This document shows, piece after piece, positions 5,460 through 6,147 of a stretch of DNA of 6,147 nt. The stretch lies in NCBI GenBank assembly GCA_014379065.1, contig JACMMM010000505.1, positions 1 through 6,147 of the forward strand, in the 5' to 3' direction. The notes under the pieces were generated by a model that saw nothing but the letters and a program-made list of their open reading frames with translations, searched no databases and had not been told where the DNA came from. The translations under genes were made by a program, and so were the position numbers. Source of the stretch: Saprospiraceae bacterium. Its GTDB lineage: Bacteria; Bacteroidota; Bacteroidia; Chitinophagales; Saprospiraceae. Every line of letters starts with the position of its first letter. Positions within the stretch are counted from its first letter, which is position 1.

Positions 5460-6147
5460 ATGAAAATCAAATTATTTTGTTCCGCATCACTATTCCTCGT
5501 CATGTTGGCAGCTTGTCAAAAAGAAAAGGGCGGGGGCAATTTACTTTTCGAAACATGCAAGCCTGAAATGATTGTTTTGGATTCCTTCATTAACGGCGCT
5601 CCGGCTGAGCGGGACACTTCGTTTCTTTACTTCAATGACAACAACGATGGGTTTTACGATGTCGGCGAGGGCATCCAACAAAGCTTCAGCGATAAAGACA
5701 ACCACACGGATTACAAATGGGGGCTTAGTTGGGTCACGATTGAAAGGTGGTCAATGGGTGTGTTATTGGCGAGAACTTCGCATGCCCTAGATGAATACAG
5801 GCGCTCGGTTGAAGAAATTCGCAGTGAGGCGTTCGCACCCACGACTACGACTCTGCGAACCTACGATCAGGAAGGGCATGTTTTACAAACAAAGACCTAC
5901 AGCAACATTGCTGACCAAACACTGGGCACTCACCAATGGGAAAACGGCAACCTGAAAAGAGTTATTTACGAATCGCCCACTGGCAGCTCAGTTTTGGTAT
6001 ATGAATACTATCCCGACCTGAACAATACTCTTTCAACGGAAATCCTACCCGTTTTTGGGAAAGCATCAACTCTGCTTGTAAAGCGTATCGTTTCATCTTC
6101 CGGGGATATTTCAAGCTACTCGTACGAACTGGACACAAAGGGCAAAA
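5460..6147 (+). CDS. Lipoprotein with EF-hand-like loop, C-terminus outside the window
   Basis: The ATG at 5460 opens a frame that stays uninterrupted for 229 codons to the right edge, so the gene is 3' truncated by the window. The signal MKIKLFCSASLFLVMLAAC ends in a perfect LAAC lipobox (Cys19), followed by Q-K-E-K and a GGG linker. Residues 59-70 (NDNNDGFYDVGE) match the 12-residue EF-hand-type calcium loop, with acidic or amide residues at loop positions 1, 3, 5 and 9, Gly at 6 and Glu at 12. The latter part has recurring short strands (VLVYEYYPDLNN, FGKASTLLVKRIV, SSYSYELDTKGK). These recall Bacteroidota lipoproteins of the DUF4595 type with 'YxYxxDxxGk' hairpins; this similarity is from memory and weak. 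The ATG lies 62 bp after the previous stop. TAGTTTTA at 5411-5418 is close to the Bacteroidota -7 box (TAnnTTTG), but no convincing -33 box accompanies it. A surface-located role is likely; the function is unknown. Confidence 0.85.
   Translation, partial: MKIKLFCSASLFLVMLAACQKEKGGGNLLFETCKPEMIVLDSFINGAPAERDTSFLYFNDNNDGFYDVGEGIQQSFSDKDNHTDYKWGLSWVTIERWSMGVLLARTSHALDEYRRSVEEIRSEAFAPTTTTLRTYDQEGHVLQTKTYSNIADQTLGTHQWENGNLKRVIYESPTGSSVLVYEYYPDLNNTLSTEILPVFGKASTLLVKRIVSSSGDISSYSYELDTKGK

Noticed and set aside
5425..5463. A 12-codon ORF (MCKLEIQKFSLI) whose TGA overlaps the ATG at 5460 as ATGA
   Set aside because: It is too short to judge and has no supporting ribosome-binding site or recognisable leader-peptide pattern. 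Translational coupling is possible but unsupported.
5572..5790. Alternative-frame ORF inside the right-edge lipoprotein
   Set aside because: It overlaps a longer open frame with a perfect lipobox and plausible codon use. I also considered a frameshift near 5740, but the 5460 frame stays open to the window edge without it.

Overview
The window looks like chromosomal DNA from a member of the Bacteroidota. The signs are Sec signal peptides ending in '-AQ', a run of lipoprotein signals, no consistent Shine-Dalgarno sequences, and moderate GC content. A saprospiral or cytophagal relative would fit, but the genus cannot be read from the sequence. All six genes I can support lie on the + strand. No tRNA, rRNA, CRISPR array, transposase or integrase is visible.

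Layout. Positions 2-316 hold the C-terminal end of a papain-like (C1 family) cysteine peptidase whose start lies outside the window. Its last codons run into four perfectly phased copies of a 17-bp repeat (308-375). A perfect 17-bp inverted repeat with a 3-nt loop (380-416) follows and probably forms a terminator or processing hairpin. The main gene (445-3744) encodes a 1099-residue exported protein with a signal peptide, a long TPR array and a C-terminal CHAT caspase-like protease domain. Its predicted catalytic pair, His943 and Cys1014, is intact. Two small envelope proteins follow, at 3799-4419 (secreted) and 4427-5062 (probable lipoprotein). They are 7 bp apart and share a vague resemblance to the CsgG/LpoB/GNA1162 type of small envelope domain. 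Then come a very small cysteine-rich lipoprotein with a knottin-like cysteine pattern (5131-5397) and a further lipoprotein running off the right edge (5460-6147), which carries an EF-hand-like calcium-binding loop.

Working together (inference). Every complete product, and the right-edge lipoprotein, carries an export signal, so the block reads as an envelope or cell-surface module. Its centre is a caspase-like protease with a TPR sensing or docking array, accompanied by small envelope partners and next to a second cysteine peptidase. The two right-hand lipoproteins share a C-x-K-E-K start to the mature protein, which resembles a Bacteroidota surface-export signal. The 7-bp spacing supports co-transcription of 3799 and 4427. 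The 54-, 68- and 62-bp gaps elsewhere allow one operon or several units. The items most worth a second look are the exported CHAT protease with its neighbours, the C8 tract placed just before its catalytic residues, the knottin-like lipoprotein, and the repeat-plus-hairpin element at 308-416.
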